Position numbers and translations under genes: made by a program | Shown: piece after piece, positions 55,367 to 64,000 of the stretch | How the letters are laid out: each line of letters begins with the position of its first letter | How positions within the stretch are numbered: position 1 is the first letter of the stretch | Assembly: GCA_964631865.1 (NCBI GenBank) | Contig: CAZWAK010000006.1 | Coordinates: forward strand, 35,287-99,286 | DNA length: 64,000 nucleotides | Direction: 5' to 3' | DNA from: JAFDVL01 sp964631865 | GTDB taxonomy: Bacteria > Acidobacteriota > Blastocatellia > RBC074 | The notes under the pieces: model-generated | What the model was told of the DNA's origin: nothing | Database searches by the model: none | What the model saw: the letters and a program-made list of their open reading frames with translations, nothing else

Positions 55367-57085
55367 CTACTTGCCCTCCAACCTCGGCTGCATCGTCACC
55401 AGTGCATCGGCGGCATCCTCAACATTAACCGGCACAGGCAGATGAATGGCGAACGTGCTGCCCTGCTCTAATTCGCTTTGGACAGTGACTTTGCCGCGAT
55501 GTGCGGCGACGATGTGACGCACAATGGACAAGCCCAGGCCGCTACCTTTGACATCGTGAACCAAACCGGAACCGGCGCGATAAAATTTCTCGAAGATTTT
55601 TTCCTGCTCTTCCGGCGCGATGCCGATGCCGTGATCGGTCACGGCAATCGTCACCGCCTCCCGCTGCGCCTGCACGCGCACTTCGATCACGCGCGCCGAG
55701 CCGGAATATTTGGTGGCGTTGTCGAGCAGGTTCACGAACGCCTGCGCAATGGCTTCGGCATCCACCGCGAGGAGCGGCGTCGGCGCGGCCACGAGGCGCA
55801 ACTCAAACCCTTCGTGCTTCAAGCGTACTTCGTAGGCTTTGACGGTTTCAGCGATCAACGCGCGGAGGTCGGTCGGCACAAACTGATAGTCCTTGCGGCC
55901 TGATTCGATGCGCGAAAAATCGAGGATATTGTTGATGATTCCAGTCAGGCGGCGGCTTTCGGTTTCGATGTATTCGCCGAACTCGCGCGCGACGGCAGGG
56001 TCGTTGGCGCGTCCGTGTTTGAGCAGTTCGCCGAACACTTGAATCGAAGACAACGGCGTGCGCAATTCGTGCGAAACGTTTGAGACGAAATCAGACTTCA
56101 TCTGTGACAGCTTCATTTCACGCGCCGCTGTGCGTAAGGCCAGCCACAACCCGCCGCTCACGACCAGCGCCATCAGCACCGACAACGAAATGTTGAGCCA
56201 AAACACACGCCGTGCGGTTTGTGCCTCAGTCAAGCCGCGCATTCGCACGCCGAGCGTCCAATCCCGAAACACGAGCGTGCTGCTGAGTTGTGCTTCGACT
56301 TCGACAGGCGCGTCGGATGGTGTACTCAGCAACAATTGATTGGCCGCATCGCGCAACGTGACGACGACGTCCTGTTGTTGCGTAGGAAAATATTTGGCAG
56401 TGGCAGTGCGAATGGCTTGCGGCAACAAGGTTTCTCGAAAGTATCGTGAATCCAATTCCGCGCCGACGATGCCAATAAGTTTGCCGTCTTCGTCCGCGAG
56501 TGGCTTGAGCAAAAAGTGATAACCCGGCGACACTTTGACTCCGACAACCGCAGGTGGTTCGTTGGCTTGCAGGGAAATTTTGGTGCAGTACGAAGACGCC
56601 GCTTGTTGTGTGGCAATCCAGAGCAGCGAATCCTTGTCGCGTTTGATGGCACCGCGCGCCGCGTCATAAAAGAAAATGCTGCAAAAGCTTCGCCCTTCGC
56701 ATGAAAGTTTGAGGGCAAAGAAAAAGGATTTTGTGCCCGGAAAATGTTGTGCGCGAAAATGTCCTGCTGTCGCCACGACCGGTGGCAAGGCCGTCTCATC
56801 CGTCATCGGGCCACTCACCACGACGTGCCCGTTGACGCGATTGCGAATCGTGTTAATGGGCAGGGCCAGCGCGCGTTCGGCTTCGCTGCGGTAATACGTT
56901 TCGACTTCGTTGGTGACGGCTTGCAAAAAATCCTTCATCTCTTCCTTGCGCCGTGCGGGCAGCGCCGTTTCCAGCGCCGTCAACGAACGATACTGCAATA
57001 GCAACAGCACGAGCAGCGGCAGCAGCACGGCGAGAAAGCCGACCCACAAAAGATGTCGTTGGAGAAATGCTTGGAAGCGCGGCAT
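55367..57085 (-). CDS. membrane sensor histidine kinase
   Basis: 572 residues from the ATG at 57085, which has AGGAG nine bases upstream. Two spans (about 11-31 and 300-322) enclose a 265-residue extracytoplasmic domain with a PAS/Cache-like pattern (VSPGYHFLLKPLADEDGKLI, IVGAELDSRYFRE) and Cys at three positions. The kinase core has SHELRTPLSSIQ (phospho-His), NLLDNATKYS, VTDHGIGIAPEEQ and GSGLGLSIVRHIV. It pairs with the OmpR-type regulator directly downstream. The ligand is unknown; proximity to a TonB-dependent receptor suggests a nutrient or metal. Confidence 0.94.
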   Translation of the reverse strand: MPRFQAFLQRHLLWVGFLAVLLPLLVLLLLQYRSLTALETALPARRKEEMKDFLQAVTNEVETYYRSEAERALALPINTIRNRVNGHVVVSGPMTDETALPPVVATAGHFRAQHFPGTKSFFFALKLSCEGRSFCSIFFYDAARGAIKRDKDSLLWIATQQAASSYCTKISLQANEPPAVVGVKVSPGYHFLLKPLADEDGKLIGIVGAELDSRYFRETLLPQAIRTATAKYFPTQQQDVVVTLRDAANQLLLSTPSDAPVEVEAQLSSTLVFRDWTLGVRMRGLTEAQTARRVFWLNISLSVLMALVVSGGLWLALRTAAREMKLSQMKSDFVSNVSHELRTPLSSIQVFGELLKHGRANDPAVAREFGEYIETESRRLTGIINNILDFSRIESGRKDYQFVPTDLRALIAETVKAYEVRLKHEGFELRLVAAPTPLLAVDAEAIAQAFVNLLDNATKYSGSARVIEVRVQAQREAVTIAVTDHGIGIAPEEQEKIFEKFYRAGSGLVHDVKGSGLGLSIVRHIVAAHRGKVTVQSELEQGSTFAIHLPVPVNVEDAADALVTMQPRLEGK

Positions 57086-57148
57086 AGTCGAAGCTCCTGC
57101 GGCCAATATACATCCAATCACGCCGCCATTCTGCTTCAGAAATCTGAA

Positions 57149-57206
57149 TTTTTACAAAACATTGACAACTTTTACGCCCTTTTACAGACGCTTGAGGACT
57201 TTTACA
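57149..57206. promoter_or_regulatory. operator candidate: roughly 10-bp phased direct repeats
   Basis: Units of the form NTTTTACR begin at 57149, 57169, 57179 and 57199, with weaker units (CATTGACA at 57160, GCTTGAGG near 57190) in between, so six sites lie about one helical turn apart. OmpR/PhoB-type regulators bind such tandem sites as dimers. The region lies between the two-component operon and the receptor gene. Confidence 0.6.
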
Positions 57207-57245
57207 GTGCCTGCTGTCTACATTCTCAACTGACCTACAACAAAA

Positions 57246-57296
57246 GGCGAGGGGAGCGCGATCCGAACCTGGATTCGGTCGGCTCCTGACCTCGCC
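57246..57296 (+). other. strong stem-loop in the receptor gene leader
   Basis: GGCGAGG (57246-57252) pairs with CCTCGCC (57290-57296), GGAGC with GCTCC inside it, and CCGAA with TTCGG around a CCTGGA loop, giving about 17 to 19 pairs with small bulges. No T run follows, so it is not an intrinsic terminator. It lies about 120 nt upstream of the start codon. A cis-acting RNA is possible. Confidence 0.6.
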
Positions 57297-57414
57297 CTGA
57301 CGACGGAACATCACGTCTTTGCTGGGACAAAACAGGAGCCTTGCGCCTCGAAAGCGGCCATCGGCGGGCAGGCCTAACTATCGCAACCCAGGAATCCATT
57401 AGGAGGAATTCACT

Positions 57415-60400
57415 ATGTCTCGTTTTGTTTTGTTTCGCCCTTTGTTGGGCTTTGTGCTGAGCCTGTTTTTATTGCCGCTCACTGTCGCCGCGCAAACCAG
57501 TCGTGGCACCGTCAGCGGCCTTGTCACGGACGCCACCGGTGCCGTCATTCCCGGCGCGGCCATCACGCTCACCAGCAATCAAACCGGCGTCGCGCGCTCG
57601 ACCGTGACCAACGGCGAAGGCTTGTATCGCTTCGATGCCGTCGAACTCGGCAACTACGCCGTCAAGATTGCCGCGACGAACTTCGCTACTGTCATCAAAA
57701 ACAACGTGGAAGTCAGCGCCAATCAAATCGCGCAAGTAGACGCGCAACTTTCGCCCGGCACAACGGAACTCGCCGTAGACGTTACGGCAGAATCTGGCGC
57801 GCTGTTGCAAACCGAAGCCCCGGTGCGCGGTGGCAACATTCAAGGCCAAGTCCTCACACAACTACCGATTGGCAATCGCAATCCAGTCGGCTTAGCGTTG
57901 ACGCTGCCCGGCGTGTCGAGCAATCGCGGCGGCTTTGGCGTTGGCACATTTTCGGTGAATGGCGGGCGCGGGCGCTCCAACAACTTTTTGATTGATGGAA
58001 CCGAGAACAACGACATTTCCGTCGCGGGGCAAGGCTTTCAAATCACCAATCCTGATGCGGTCGCCGAAGTGTCGGTGCAAACGTCGAACTACGACGCTGA
58101 GTTCGGACGCGCAGGCGGCGCAGTCGTGAACACGGTCACGAAATCCGGCACGAATCAATTGCACGGCACGCTCTGGTATCAATTGGATTCGACGCGCGAT
58201 GACGCGATCACCAGTTCGCAATCGCGCGACACCAACATCACCCGACGCGGCTACCCACCGTTCGGCATTCAGAATGTCTATTCCGGCACGATTGGCGGCC
58301 CCATCATCAAAAATCGCACGTTCTTCTTCGGCGCACATCAGGAAGATCGCCTGCGTTTCAATGGGCAAGTGCAATTGGCGACGCCGACTGCCGCAGGCCG
58401 TACCGCGTTGCGCACGCTCTTCCCTTCCGGCACCAACGCCAACGTAGACTTGTTGCTGAACTCGACGCAAAACGCTGTCGGCAGCGCCAATCCGTTCAAT
58501 CTTGCGCTCGGCACGGTCAATGGCGTGAATCGCGGCGACATCCAATTCGGCACGTTTTTCCGCAACCTCGCGCGCACCATAAACACGCGCCAATGGCAAA
58601 CGCGCATAGATCACAAACTCGGCGAAAACGATCAACTTTCCGGGCGTTTTTTGTCGAATACAGCGGACAATGCCAAAGGCGGGCAAGCGCGGTTTGAGGG
58701 CTACGACGCCGATTCGATTTCGCGTTTGTACAATTTGCTGCTGGCCGAAACACACGTCTTTTCGCCGAGCCTGACGAACGAAGCGCGCATCGCCTACAAC
58801 CGGTTGCAATTCTCTTTTCCGCTGTCTGACCCAAACGGCCCCGCCGCTACACAGCCGCAAATCAACGTCGCGCAGATTGCGTTTCTCGGCGTTGCACCGA
58901 CGTTTCCGCAAGGCCGCATCGCCAACAACTACACGTTGCAGGACACCGTCACCTGGATTCGCGGCGATCACACGTGGCGCGGCGGCATAGATTTCTTGCG
59001 CCAGATTTCGACGCAAGCAGCGCCGTACAACGCGCGCGGTTCATTGACGTATGCCGCGACGACGAACTTCACGGCCTTTGCGAATTTCGTGGATAACTTC
59101 GGCGGCGCGAATGGCAACGCCGCGCGCGATTTCGGCAGCGCCGTCTACTTCCCTTCGATGTTCCGCACGGCAGCGTTCGTACAGGATCGTTGGCGTGTGA
59201 ATTCGGCGCTGACCTTAACGTTGGGCGTACGCTATGAAAACTTCGGCACGCCGTTCAATACGCTGAAGACGCCCGCGTTCACAGGTCTTTTCAACGTTGA
59301 TCCCGTGACGCGCACCGGGCCGTTCGGCTTGCCGAATCAGGTCAAAGCCGACAACAACAATTTCGCGCCGACGATTGGCATTGCGTATTCGCCTTCGTTC
59401 ACGAGCGGCTGGCGCGGCAAATTGTTCGGCGAAAACAAAACCGTCATTCGCACGGGCTATCAGATTGGCTACGACTCGTTCTTCAATAACATCGCATCGA
59501 ACGCCGCCGTGTCTTCGCCGAACATCGTTTCGACCGTCACGAACTCAGTCGCTTCGGCAACGTCTCCGCGCGGACTCGCGAATCTCTCCAGCCAATTTCC
59601 CACGACTGCCGCCGCCCTGTCGCCGTTGAGCAATCAAACGTTGATCGCGCCGAATCTGGTCAATCCGTATTTTCAACGCTGGTCGTTGGGCGTGCAGCGC
59701 GAATTGCCGCTGAGTTTGTTGCTCGACGTTTCCTACGTCGGTTCCAAAGGCACGAAGCTATATGTAACCGAAGATTACAACCCGCTCGTGCGCCCCGAAT
59801 TGCGCGTGACGCCGACCGGCTACACAGGCGCAACGTCAGGCCGGTATGACAATCTGCAAGGCCCGCGCGGCATTCGCACGAACGGCGCGTCATCCAGCTA
59901 TCACGCCGGACAATTGAACATCCTGCGCCGCTTCAAGAACAACGTTTCGTTGAGCGCGGCGTACACGTTCTCGAAGCTGATTGACAACGCGAGCGAAGTG
60001 TTTGCGAACGGCGATGGCGCAGCGGCAGTAGCGTTCTTCGCCGTGCCGGGACTCTTCGGCGGCGAACGATTGGATCGCGGGTTGTCGCTCTTTGATCGCA
60101 CGCACATCGCCGCGTTCACGTGGGTCTATGAATTGCCGTTCCAACGCGAACAACGCGGCTTCCTGGGTCGCATCGCAGGTGGTTGGCAATTGTCCGGCGT
60201 CACGCGCATTGAATCCGGTGCGCCGTTCACTGTGCTGAATGGCTTCGATGCGGACGGCATCGGCGGTGCGAATGATCGCCCGACCTTCAACCCGAATGGC
60301 CCCAAAGGCGTGCGCGCCATGCCCGTCACGGACGCGACCGGGCGCATCACGGGCTACGTCAATCCCGATGCCAACAACGCGCCGATTGATCCGGCCAATG

Positions 60401-60753
60401 CGCGCTACATCATCAATCCGGTCTATACGGCTGGGCTGGCGAACAGCGTGCCGCGCGTGGGCAATCTGGGACGCAACACCGAACGTTCGCCGCGCACGCA
60501 CAACTGGGACATGAACATCCTGAAGCGCACGCGGATTCGTGAAAACAAAACGCTCGAATTCCGCGCCGAACTCTTCAATGCCTTCAACCATCCGCAATAC
60601 ACGCAAGGCAGCATCAGTCCGTTTTCTCCCGCAGGCGGCTTTGTGGGCAACAATGCCGGAACCGAAATCAGCGGACGCTTCCTCAATCCCAACACGGCGC
60701 TGAGCGATGGCGGCGGGCGGGTCGTGCGCTTCTTCGTGCGCTTCGTTTTTTAG
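57415..60753 (+). CDS. TonB-dependent receptor, Oar-like, with carboxypeptidase-regulatory domain
   Basis: 1112 residues. The signal peptide ends LTVAAQTS. A carboxypeptidase-regulatory beta-sandwich (about 28-115: GTVSGLVTDATGAVIPGAAI, GLYRFDAVELGNYAVKI) precedes a plug-like region (about 130-245: GGRGRSNNFLIDGTENND, EFGRAGGAVVNTVTKSGTNQ) and a long barrel ending in Phe (RVVRFFVRFVF), as required for BAM insertion. This Oar/SusC-like type is expanded in Acidobacteria and probably imports glycans or other large substrates, energised by a TonB such as that at 15375-17135. AGGAGG lies eight bases ahead of the ATG. The phased operator and leader hairpin upstream suggest control by the divergent two-component system. 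Confidence 0.93.
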   Translation: MSRFVLFRPLLGFVLSLFLLPLTVAAQTSRGTVSGLVTDATGAVIPGAAITLTSNQTGVARSTVTNGEGLYRFDAVELGNYAVKIAATNFATVIKNNVEVSANQIAQVDAQLSPGTTELAVDVTAESGALLQTEAPVRGGNIQGQVLTQLPIGNRNPVGLALTLPGVSSNRGGFGVGTFSVNGGRGRSNNFLIDGTENNDISVAGQGFQITNPDAVAEVSVQTSNYDAEFGRAGGAVVNTVTKSGTNQLHGTLWYQLDSTRDDAITSSQSRDTNITRRGYPPFGIQNVYSGTIGGPIIKNRTFFFGAHQEDRLRFNGQVQLATPTAAGRTALRTLFPSGTNANVDLLLNSTQNAVGSANPFNLALGTVNGVNRGDIQFGTFFRNLARTINTRQWQTRIDHKLGENDQLSGRFLSNTADNAKGGQARFEGYDADSISRLYNLLLAETHVFSPSLTNEARIAYNRLQFSFPLSDPNGPAATQPQINVAQIAFLGVAPTFPQGRIANNYTLQDTVTWIRGDHTWRGGIDFLRQISTQAAPYNARGSLTYAATTNFTAFANFVDNFGGANGNAARDFGSAVYFPSMFRTAAFVQDRWRVNSALTLTLGVRYENFGTPFNTLKTPAFTGLFNVDPVTRTGPFGLPNQVKADNNNFAPTIGIAYSPSFTSGWRGKLFGENKTVIRTGYQIGYDSFFNNIASNAAVSSPNIVSTVTNSVASATSPRGLANLSSQFPTTAAALSPLSNQTLIAPNLVNPYFQRWSLGVQRELPLSLLLDVSYVGSKGTKLYVTEDYNPLVRPELRVTPTGYTGATSGRYDNLQGPRGIRTNGASSSYHAGQLNILRRFKNNVSLSAAYTFSKLIDNASEVFANGDGAAAVAFFAVPGLFGGERLDRGLSLFDRTHIAAFTWVYELPFQREQRGFLGRIAGGWQLSGVTRIESGAPFTVLNGFDADGIGGANDRPTFNPNGPKGVRAMPVTDATGRITGYVNPDANNAPIDPANARYIINPVYTAGLANSVPRVGNLGRNTERSPRTHNWDMNILKRTRIRENKTLEFRAELFNAFNHPQYTQGSISPFSPAGGFVGNNAGTEISGRFLNPNTALSDGGGRVVRFFVRFVF

Positions 60754-60795
60754 CTTCCTGCTCAAGTCACGCGCCAGCTTGATTTGAGCGAGGTA

Positions 60796-60849
60796 CTGCG
60801 CTGGCACAGCTCGTCGTATGCCGCTCACGATCCGTGCCAGCGCAGTTTT
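60796..60849 (+). terminator. 12-bp stem-loop with short T run after the receptor gene
   Basis: CTGCGCTGGCAC (60796-60807) and GTGCCAGCGCAG (60834-60845) form a perfect stem around a 26-nt loop, followed by TTTT. It ends 18 nt before the serine hydrolase start, so it may also modulate that gene. Confidence 0.55.
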
Positions 60850-60867
60850 CTATCTGGGAAAGGAAAG

Positions 60868-62892
60868 ATGTCCCAAAGATTTTTCGTCATTGCTTTTGTG
60901 CTGTTGTCGTCAGGGCTGATTTATGCGTTGAGCCAAAATGCGCCGCGCCGCGCGCAGGCCTGGCAAGCAATTTTGCCGATGACAGGACAAGCGGTGCCGG
61001 GCTTGGAAAGTTATGATCGGTTGATCCCGGCCTTGATGACGAAATGGCAAATGCCCGGCGGCGCAGTGGCGGTGGCGCGCAATGGGCGGCTGGTGTTTGC
61101 GCGCGGGTATGGCTACGCCGACCGCGAAGCGGGACAGGCCGTGCAACCGGACGCGCTCTTTCGCATCGCCAGCACCTCGAAGCCCATTACTTCAGCCGCC
61201 ATCTTCAAATTGATTGAGGACGGCAAATTGGATTTAGACGCGAAGGTTTTCAGCTTGCTGAATATCACGCCGTTGCCGGGCGCAACGGTTGATCCGCGCC
61301 TGGCGGACATCACCGTCAGGCAGTTGCTGCTGCATTCCGGTGGCTGGAACCGCGACACGACATTTGACCCGATGTTTATTTCGCGACAAGTGGCGCAGGC
61401 CGTCGGCGGGCCGCCCCCAGCAGATGCCAACGCGATTATCCGTTATATGCAAGGACAGCCTCTGCAATTCACGCCGGGCACGAATTTCAGCTACTCAAAT
61501 TATGGCTACACGCTGCTGGGGCGCGTGATTGAAAAGGTGACGGGGCAAACCTACGAAGCGTTTGTGAAGGAAAAAATCCTGCGTCCGGCGGGCGTGAATT
61601 GCATGCGCATCGGGCACACTTTGCTAACGGAGCGCGCCGAACGCGAAGTGCGTTATTACGACTTTCCGGGCGGAAGACTTGTGCCATCGGTTTTCCCGAC
61701 AGGGCCGCAAAATGTGTCGTGGCCCTATGGCGGTTTTTATCTGGAAGCGATGGACGCCAACGGCGGCTGGATTGCTTCGCCCGTAGACCTGTTGCGATTT
61801 ATGACGGCAGTAGATGGCTTGGACACGCGGCCTGACGTTTTGAAAACGACGACGATCCATCAGATGGTGACACGTCCTAGCCCGCCACTCTGGGTCGGTT
61901 GGGATTGGTATTACAGCACCGGCTGGTTCATCCGCCCAATGAACAACGACGCGAATTGGTGGCACGGCGGCTCTATGCCCGGCACGACGGCGTTGCTCGT
62001 GCGCACATATCACGGAATGACTTGGGCGGCGCTCTTTAATTCGCGCCCGTCCAATCCCGATGCGTTCAATACGGAACTCGATAACACGATGTGGCAGGCC
62101 TTCAACGGCGTGACCGCGTGGCCGACGCACAATCTGTTTTCACAATTCACGGGCTGTGTTGCGCCCGGCCCGGTTTCCAGCGTTTCCGGGGCCAGCTACG
62201 ATCCTTCGCGCACGCTGGCTCCCGACTCTATTATTTCTGCGTTCGGCATTGATTTGGCAACCAGCGTGCGCGGGGCCGACAGCGTGCCGCTGCCGCAGAC
62301 TCTGGCGGGAACGCGCGTGACAATCGTGGACAGTCAGGGCGTCGAACATACGGCTCCGCTTTTCTATGTCGCACCAGAGCAGGTCAATTACCTGCTGCCT
62401 GCTGCCGTTGCGCTTGGCCCCGCCACCGTGATGATTATTCAGCACGACATCCCCGTGGGCGTGGGTGACATTACGGTTGTGCCCATCGCCCCCGGATTGT
62501 TCAGCGCCAACGCAGACGGACAAGGTGTAGCGGCGGCGGCGGCATTGCGCGTCAAAGCGGATAACACGCAAAGTTATGAACCCGTCGCGCGCTTTGATCC
62601 GGCGCAGAATCGTTTTGTCGCAGTTCCGCTTGATCTCGGCGCGGAAGGCGAGCAACTGTTTCTCGAACTATACGGCACAGGTCTGCGGCGACGGAGTTCG
62701 TTCGCCGCTGTCAACGCAACGTTGGGTGGCGTCAGCAGCGAAGTTCTCTTTGCTGGAGCCTCGCCGCAATACGTGGGGCTGGATCAAATCAATCTGCGCA
62801 TCCCACGCGCCCTCCACGGACGCGGCGAAGTGGATGTCCGCGTCACGGTGGATGGCATAGCGGCCAACACGGTCAAGGTGCTGATCAAATAG
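60868..62892 (+). CDS. exported serine hydrolase (class C beta-lactamase fold) with Solibacter-type C-terminal domain
   Basis: 674 residues from the ATG at 60868, which follows GGAAAG. A signal or anchor segment starts the protein (SQRFFVIAFVLLSSGLIYAL). The hydrolase domain (about 45-420) has the class C motifs: S-X-X-K in FRIASTSKPITSAAIF, Y-X-N in FSYSNYGYTLLGR and HGG in WWHGGSMPGT. The C-terminal 240 residues are the TIGR03437-like domain known from Solibacter: VSGASYDPSRTLAPDSIISA, PLFYVAPEQVNYLLPA and GLFSANADGQGVAAAAALRV. The family includes esterases, D-aminopeptidases and penicillin-binding-like enzymes, so beta-lactam hydrolysis is not implied. The C-terminal domain may fix the enzyme to the surface. 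Confidence 0.9.
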   Translation: MSQRFFVIAFVLLSSGLIYALSQNAPRRAQAWQAILPMTGQAVPGLESYDRLIPALMTKWQMPGGAVAVARNGRLVFARGYGYADREAGQAVQPDALFRIASTSKPITSAAIFKLIEDGKLDLDAKVFSLLNITPLPGATVDPRLADITVRQLLLHSGGWNRDTTFDPMFISRQVAQAVGGPPPADANAIIRYMQGQPLQFTPGTNFSYSNYGYTLLGRVIEKVTGQTYEAFVKEKILRPAGVNCMRIGHTLLTERAEREVRYYDFPGGRLVPSVFPTGPQNVSWPYGGFYLEAMDANGGWIASPVDLLRFMTAVDGLDTRPDVLKTTTIHQMVTRPSPPLWVGWDWYYSTGWFIRPMNNDANWWHGGSMPGTTALLVRTYHGMTWAALFNSRPSNPDAFNTELDNTMWQAFNGVTAWPTHNLFSQFTGCVAPGPVSSVSGASYDPSRTLAPDSIISAFGIDLATSVRGADSVPLPQTLAGTRVTIVDSQGVEHTAPLFYVAPEQVNYLLPAAVALGPATVMIIQHDIPVGVGDITVVPIAPGLFSANADGQGVAAAAALRVKADNTQSYEPVARFDPAQNRFVAVPLDLGAEGEQLFLELYGTGLRRRSSFAAVNATLGGVSSEVLFAGASPQYVGLDQINLRIPRALHGRGEVDVRVTVDGIAANTVKVLIK

Positions 62893-62905
62893 CGCGCGCA
62901 AGCGA

Positions 62906-63190
62906 TTGCGCAGAAGCTGCCGCTGCATCTCATCATTCGCCGCCGACCGCATGCGGCTGCATCGTTCCAACGTGCTGCCGTTGACGAGTCAGCGTGAGGT
63001 GCTGCAATCGGCGGGGCAGCAAAAACACGCCGTCAAACTGGCGACGATCAAACTCGAAGCCGCACATTCCGGTGATTTCGGCTACAGCTACGGCAGCTAT
63101 GAATTGCACGGGAACGACAGCGCGGCGGAGAAAGGCTATTACGCGCATTTCTGGCGGCACACCTCGACCAAATCGTTGCCGTCTTTGTAG
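62906..63190 (+). pseudogene. remnant of a SnoaL/DUF4440-type protein
   Basis: The translated stretch RMRLHRSNVLPLTSQREVLQ, then HSGDFGYSYGSYELHGNDS and KGYYAHFWRHT, matches the second half of nuclear-transport-factor-2-like (SnoaL/DUF4440) proteins. It has no proper start, and after WRHT the frame ends at once where the family continues for some 25 residues. It is therefore probably decayed. The following 156 bases to the phosphatase gene hold nothing I can identify. Confidence 0.6.
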
Positions 63191-63346
63191 CGCAACCAGC
63201 CAGGGTTGCGTCGTTGGCGTATCAGTCCCTTCGGAAACAAGGAATTGCTGGCTACGCCTTGCAACGATGGCCTACTTCAATCACGCCGTCTCTTTTGCTT
63301 GAAAACTATAGCTGCGCGGCAGCTTCAGCCCCAATCGTAATACAAC

Positions 63347-64000
63347 TCACGCGGTGGTCGTATTCGCCAACGCCCTCATCACCACAATCGTCATATCGTC
63401 ATCATTGCCGCGCCCATCCGAAGCACGATCACACGCCGCCATCAATTCCTGCGCAATCGCTTCGCCGGAATGTTCGCGCTGACAGATTTCAGTCAACGCC
63501 GCCGCCACTTGCTCTGCGCCCCATTCTTCGTTGCGCGTATTCATTCGTTCCTCAAACCCATCACTCACCCAAATCAACGCCTCGCCCGGCTGCAATTGCA
63601 ACTTCGCGGTCGGCACTTGCACCCGCTTGAGAAAACCGAGCGGCTGCGCTTTCAGTTCAATCGCACGCAAGTTTCCATTCGTGAAGTGATACGGAAACGG
63701 CATCCCGTTCGAGCAGAGTTCGACGGCGAGCGTCGCGGGATCAAGCATCACTGCGCCAAGACACATCCCGACGCCACGATGCGTGAGCGATTGGCGCAGC
63801 GCCGCGTTCAAGTCTTCCATCATCGCTTTGAGGTCGGGCTGCGCTTGCAGCCGCCCCGTCAAGCCCATCTTCACCATCCCGACGATCAGCCCTGCGCTCA
63901 TCCCATGTCCTGTTGCATCGCCAATCACGACGCAATAGCGACCATCCGGCAGCGGCAGAAAATCGTAATAATCGCCGCCGACTTCGGTCGCGGTTCGCAT
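63347..64000 (-). CDS. SpoIIE-type PP2C phosphatase, C-terminal part
   Basis: 217 residues reach the right edge; the gene very probably starts beyond it, since the catalytic domain begins within the first residues. PP2C-SpoIIE motifs: EVGGDYYDFLPLPDGRY, VVIGDATGHGMSAG, LGFLKRVQVP, IWVSDGFEERMN and GRGNDDDMTIVVMR, with the metal-binding Asp residues in GDATGHG and DDDMT. Such enzymes dephosphorylate anti-anti-sigma factors (RsbU-like) in partner switching. The missing N-terminus probably carries a sensor domain such as GAF, PAS or HAMP. Confidence 0.9.
   Translation of the reverse strand: MRTATEVGGDYYDFLPLPDGRYCVVIGDATGHGMSAGLIVGMVKMGLTGRLQAQPDLKAMMEDLNAALRQSLTHRGVGMCLGAVMLDPATLAVELCSNGMPFPYHFTNGNLRAIELKAQPLGFLKRVQVPTAKLQLQPGEALIWVSDGFEERMNTRNEEWGAEQVAAALTEICQREHSGEAIAQELMAACDRASDGRGNDDDMTIVVMRALANTTTA

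Noticed and set aside
57220..57414. Cobalamin or TPP riboswitch before the TonB-dependent receptor
   Set aside because: No B12 box (GCCACTG type) or thi-box sequence is present; only an unassigned hairpin is seen.
60868..62892. Beta-lactam resistance gene
   Set aside because: The class C fold is shared with esterases and peptidases; an attached Solibacter-type domain and lack of an ampR neighbour give no support for a resistance role.

Overview
The window looks like a chromosomal segment of an acidobacterium, probably of the Blastocatellia/Solibacter type. The clues are a serine hydrolase with the Solibacter-type C-terminal domain, an Oar-like TonB-dependent receptor with a carboxypeptidase-regulatory N-terminus, an ECF sigma factor translationally coupled to a Ser/Thr kinase, a winged-helix/beta-propeller regulator, and a pilB-pilT-pilC-pilS-pilR-pilA locus. 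This assignment rests on recognised families, not on a marker-gene phylogeny. No rRNA, CRISPR array, transposase, integrase or phage gene was found. There is one tRNA (Lys-TTT) with a clear promoter and terminator.

Layout. 1-10 kb is mixed metabolism: the edge of a nickel/cobalt-type transporter, a siroheme nitrite/sulfite reductase, a Uma2-family protein, a hotdog thioesterase, a secreted ApbE, a CBM9-like secreted protein, a TMEM220-like membrane protein, a DUF5678/retropepsin-like pair, an acetyltransferase and a secreted amidohydrolase. 10-21 kb is signalling and envelope: a DUF4384 protein divergent from a sigma factor/kinase pair whose kinase carries a similar extracytoplasmic domain, a second sigma factor, tRNA-Lys, a TonB-like protein with a zinc-ribbon start, a GAF-GAF-sigma54 activator, an MtnX-like phosphatase and LolA.

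21-32.6 kb is the most unusual block. Four consecutive secreted proteins of the DUF11 (conserved-repeat) type include a 2068-residue protein that joins DUF11, SdrD-like and Ig-like modules to what looks like a C-terminal outer-membrane beta-barrel. A sigma54-like promoter lies in front of the first gene. Together they look like a surface layer, sheath or adhesin assembly with its own barrel anchor, of unknown function.

33-41 kb holds a winged-helix/beta-propeller regulator, Aat, a Memo-family protein with an extra N-terminal domain, a second Uma2 protein, a hybrid histidine kinase and a DUF4097 protein. 41-54.6 kb is one long minus-strand run: a sigma70 promoter, pilB, pilT, pilC, pilS, pilR, pilA, a squalene-cyclase-repeat protein, a Tat-exported DUF362 protein, and an ABC permease/TPR/ATPase set. 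54.7-64 kb contains an OmpR-type two-component system that diverges from the large TonB-dependent receptor across a region with roughly 10-bp phased direct repeats, then the serine hydrolase, a gene remnant and the edge of a SpoIIE-type phosphatase.

Two repeat systems run through the spacers. One is a set of 7-bp tandem-repeat families (GTCGGTG, GGTTGGT, GTAGACG, GATTTGA, CTCAAAA types), often in inverted pairs and sometimes supplying the stop codon of the neighbouring gene. The other is a palindromic element with the core GCGATTTGSCAAATCGC, present in five copies.
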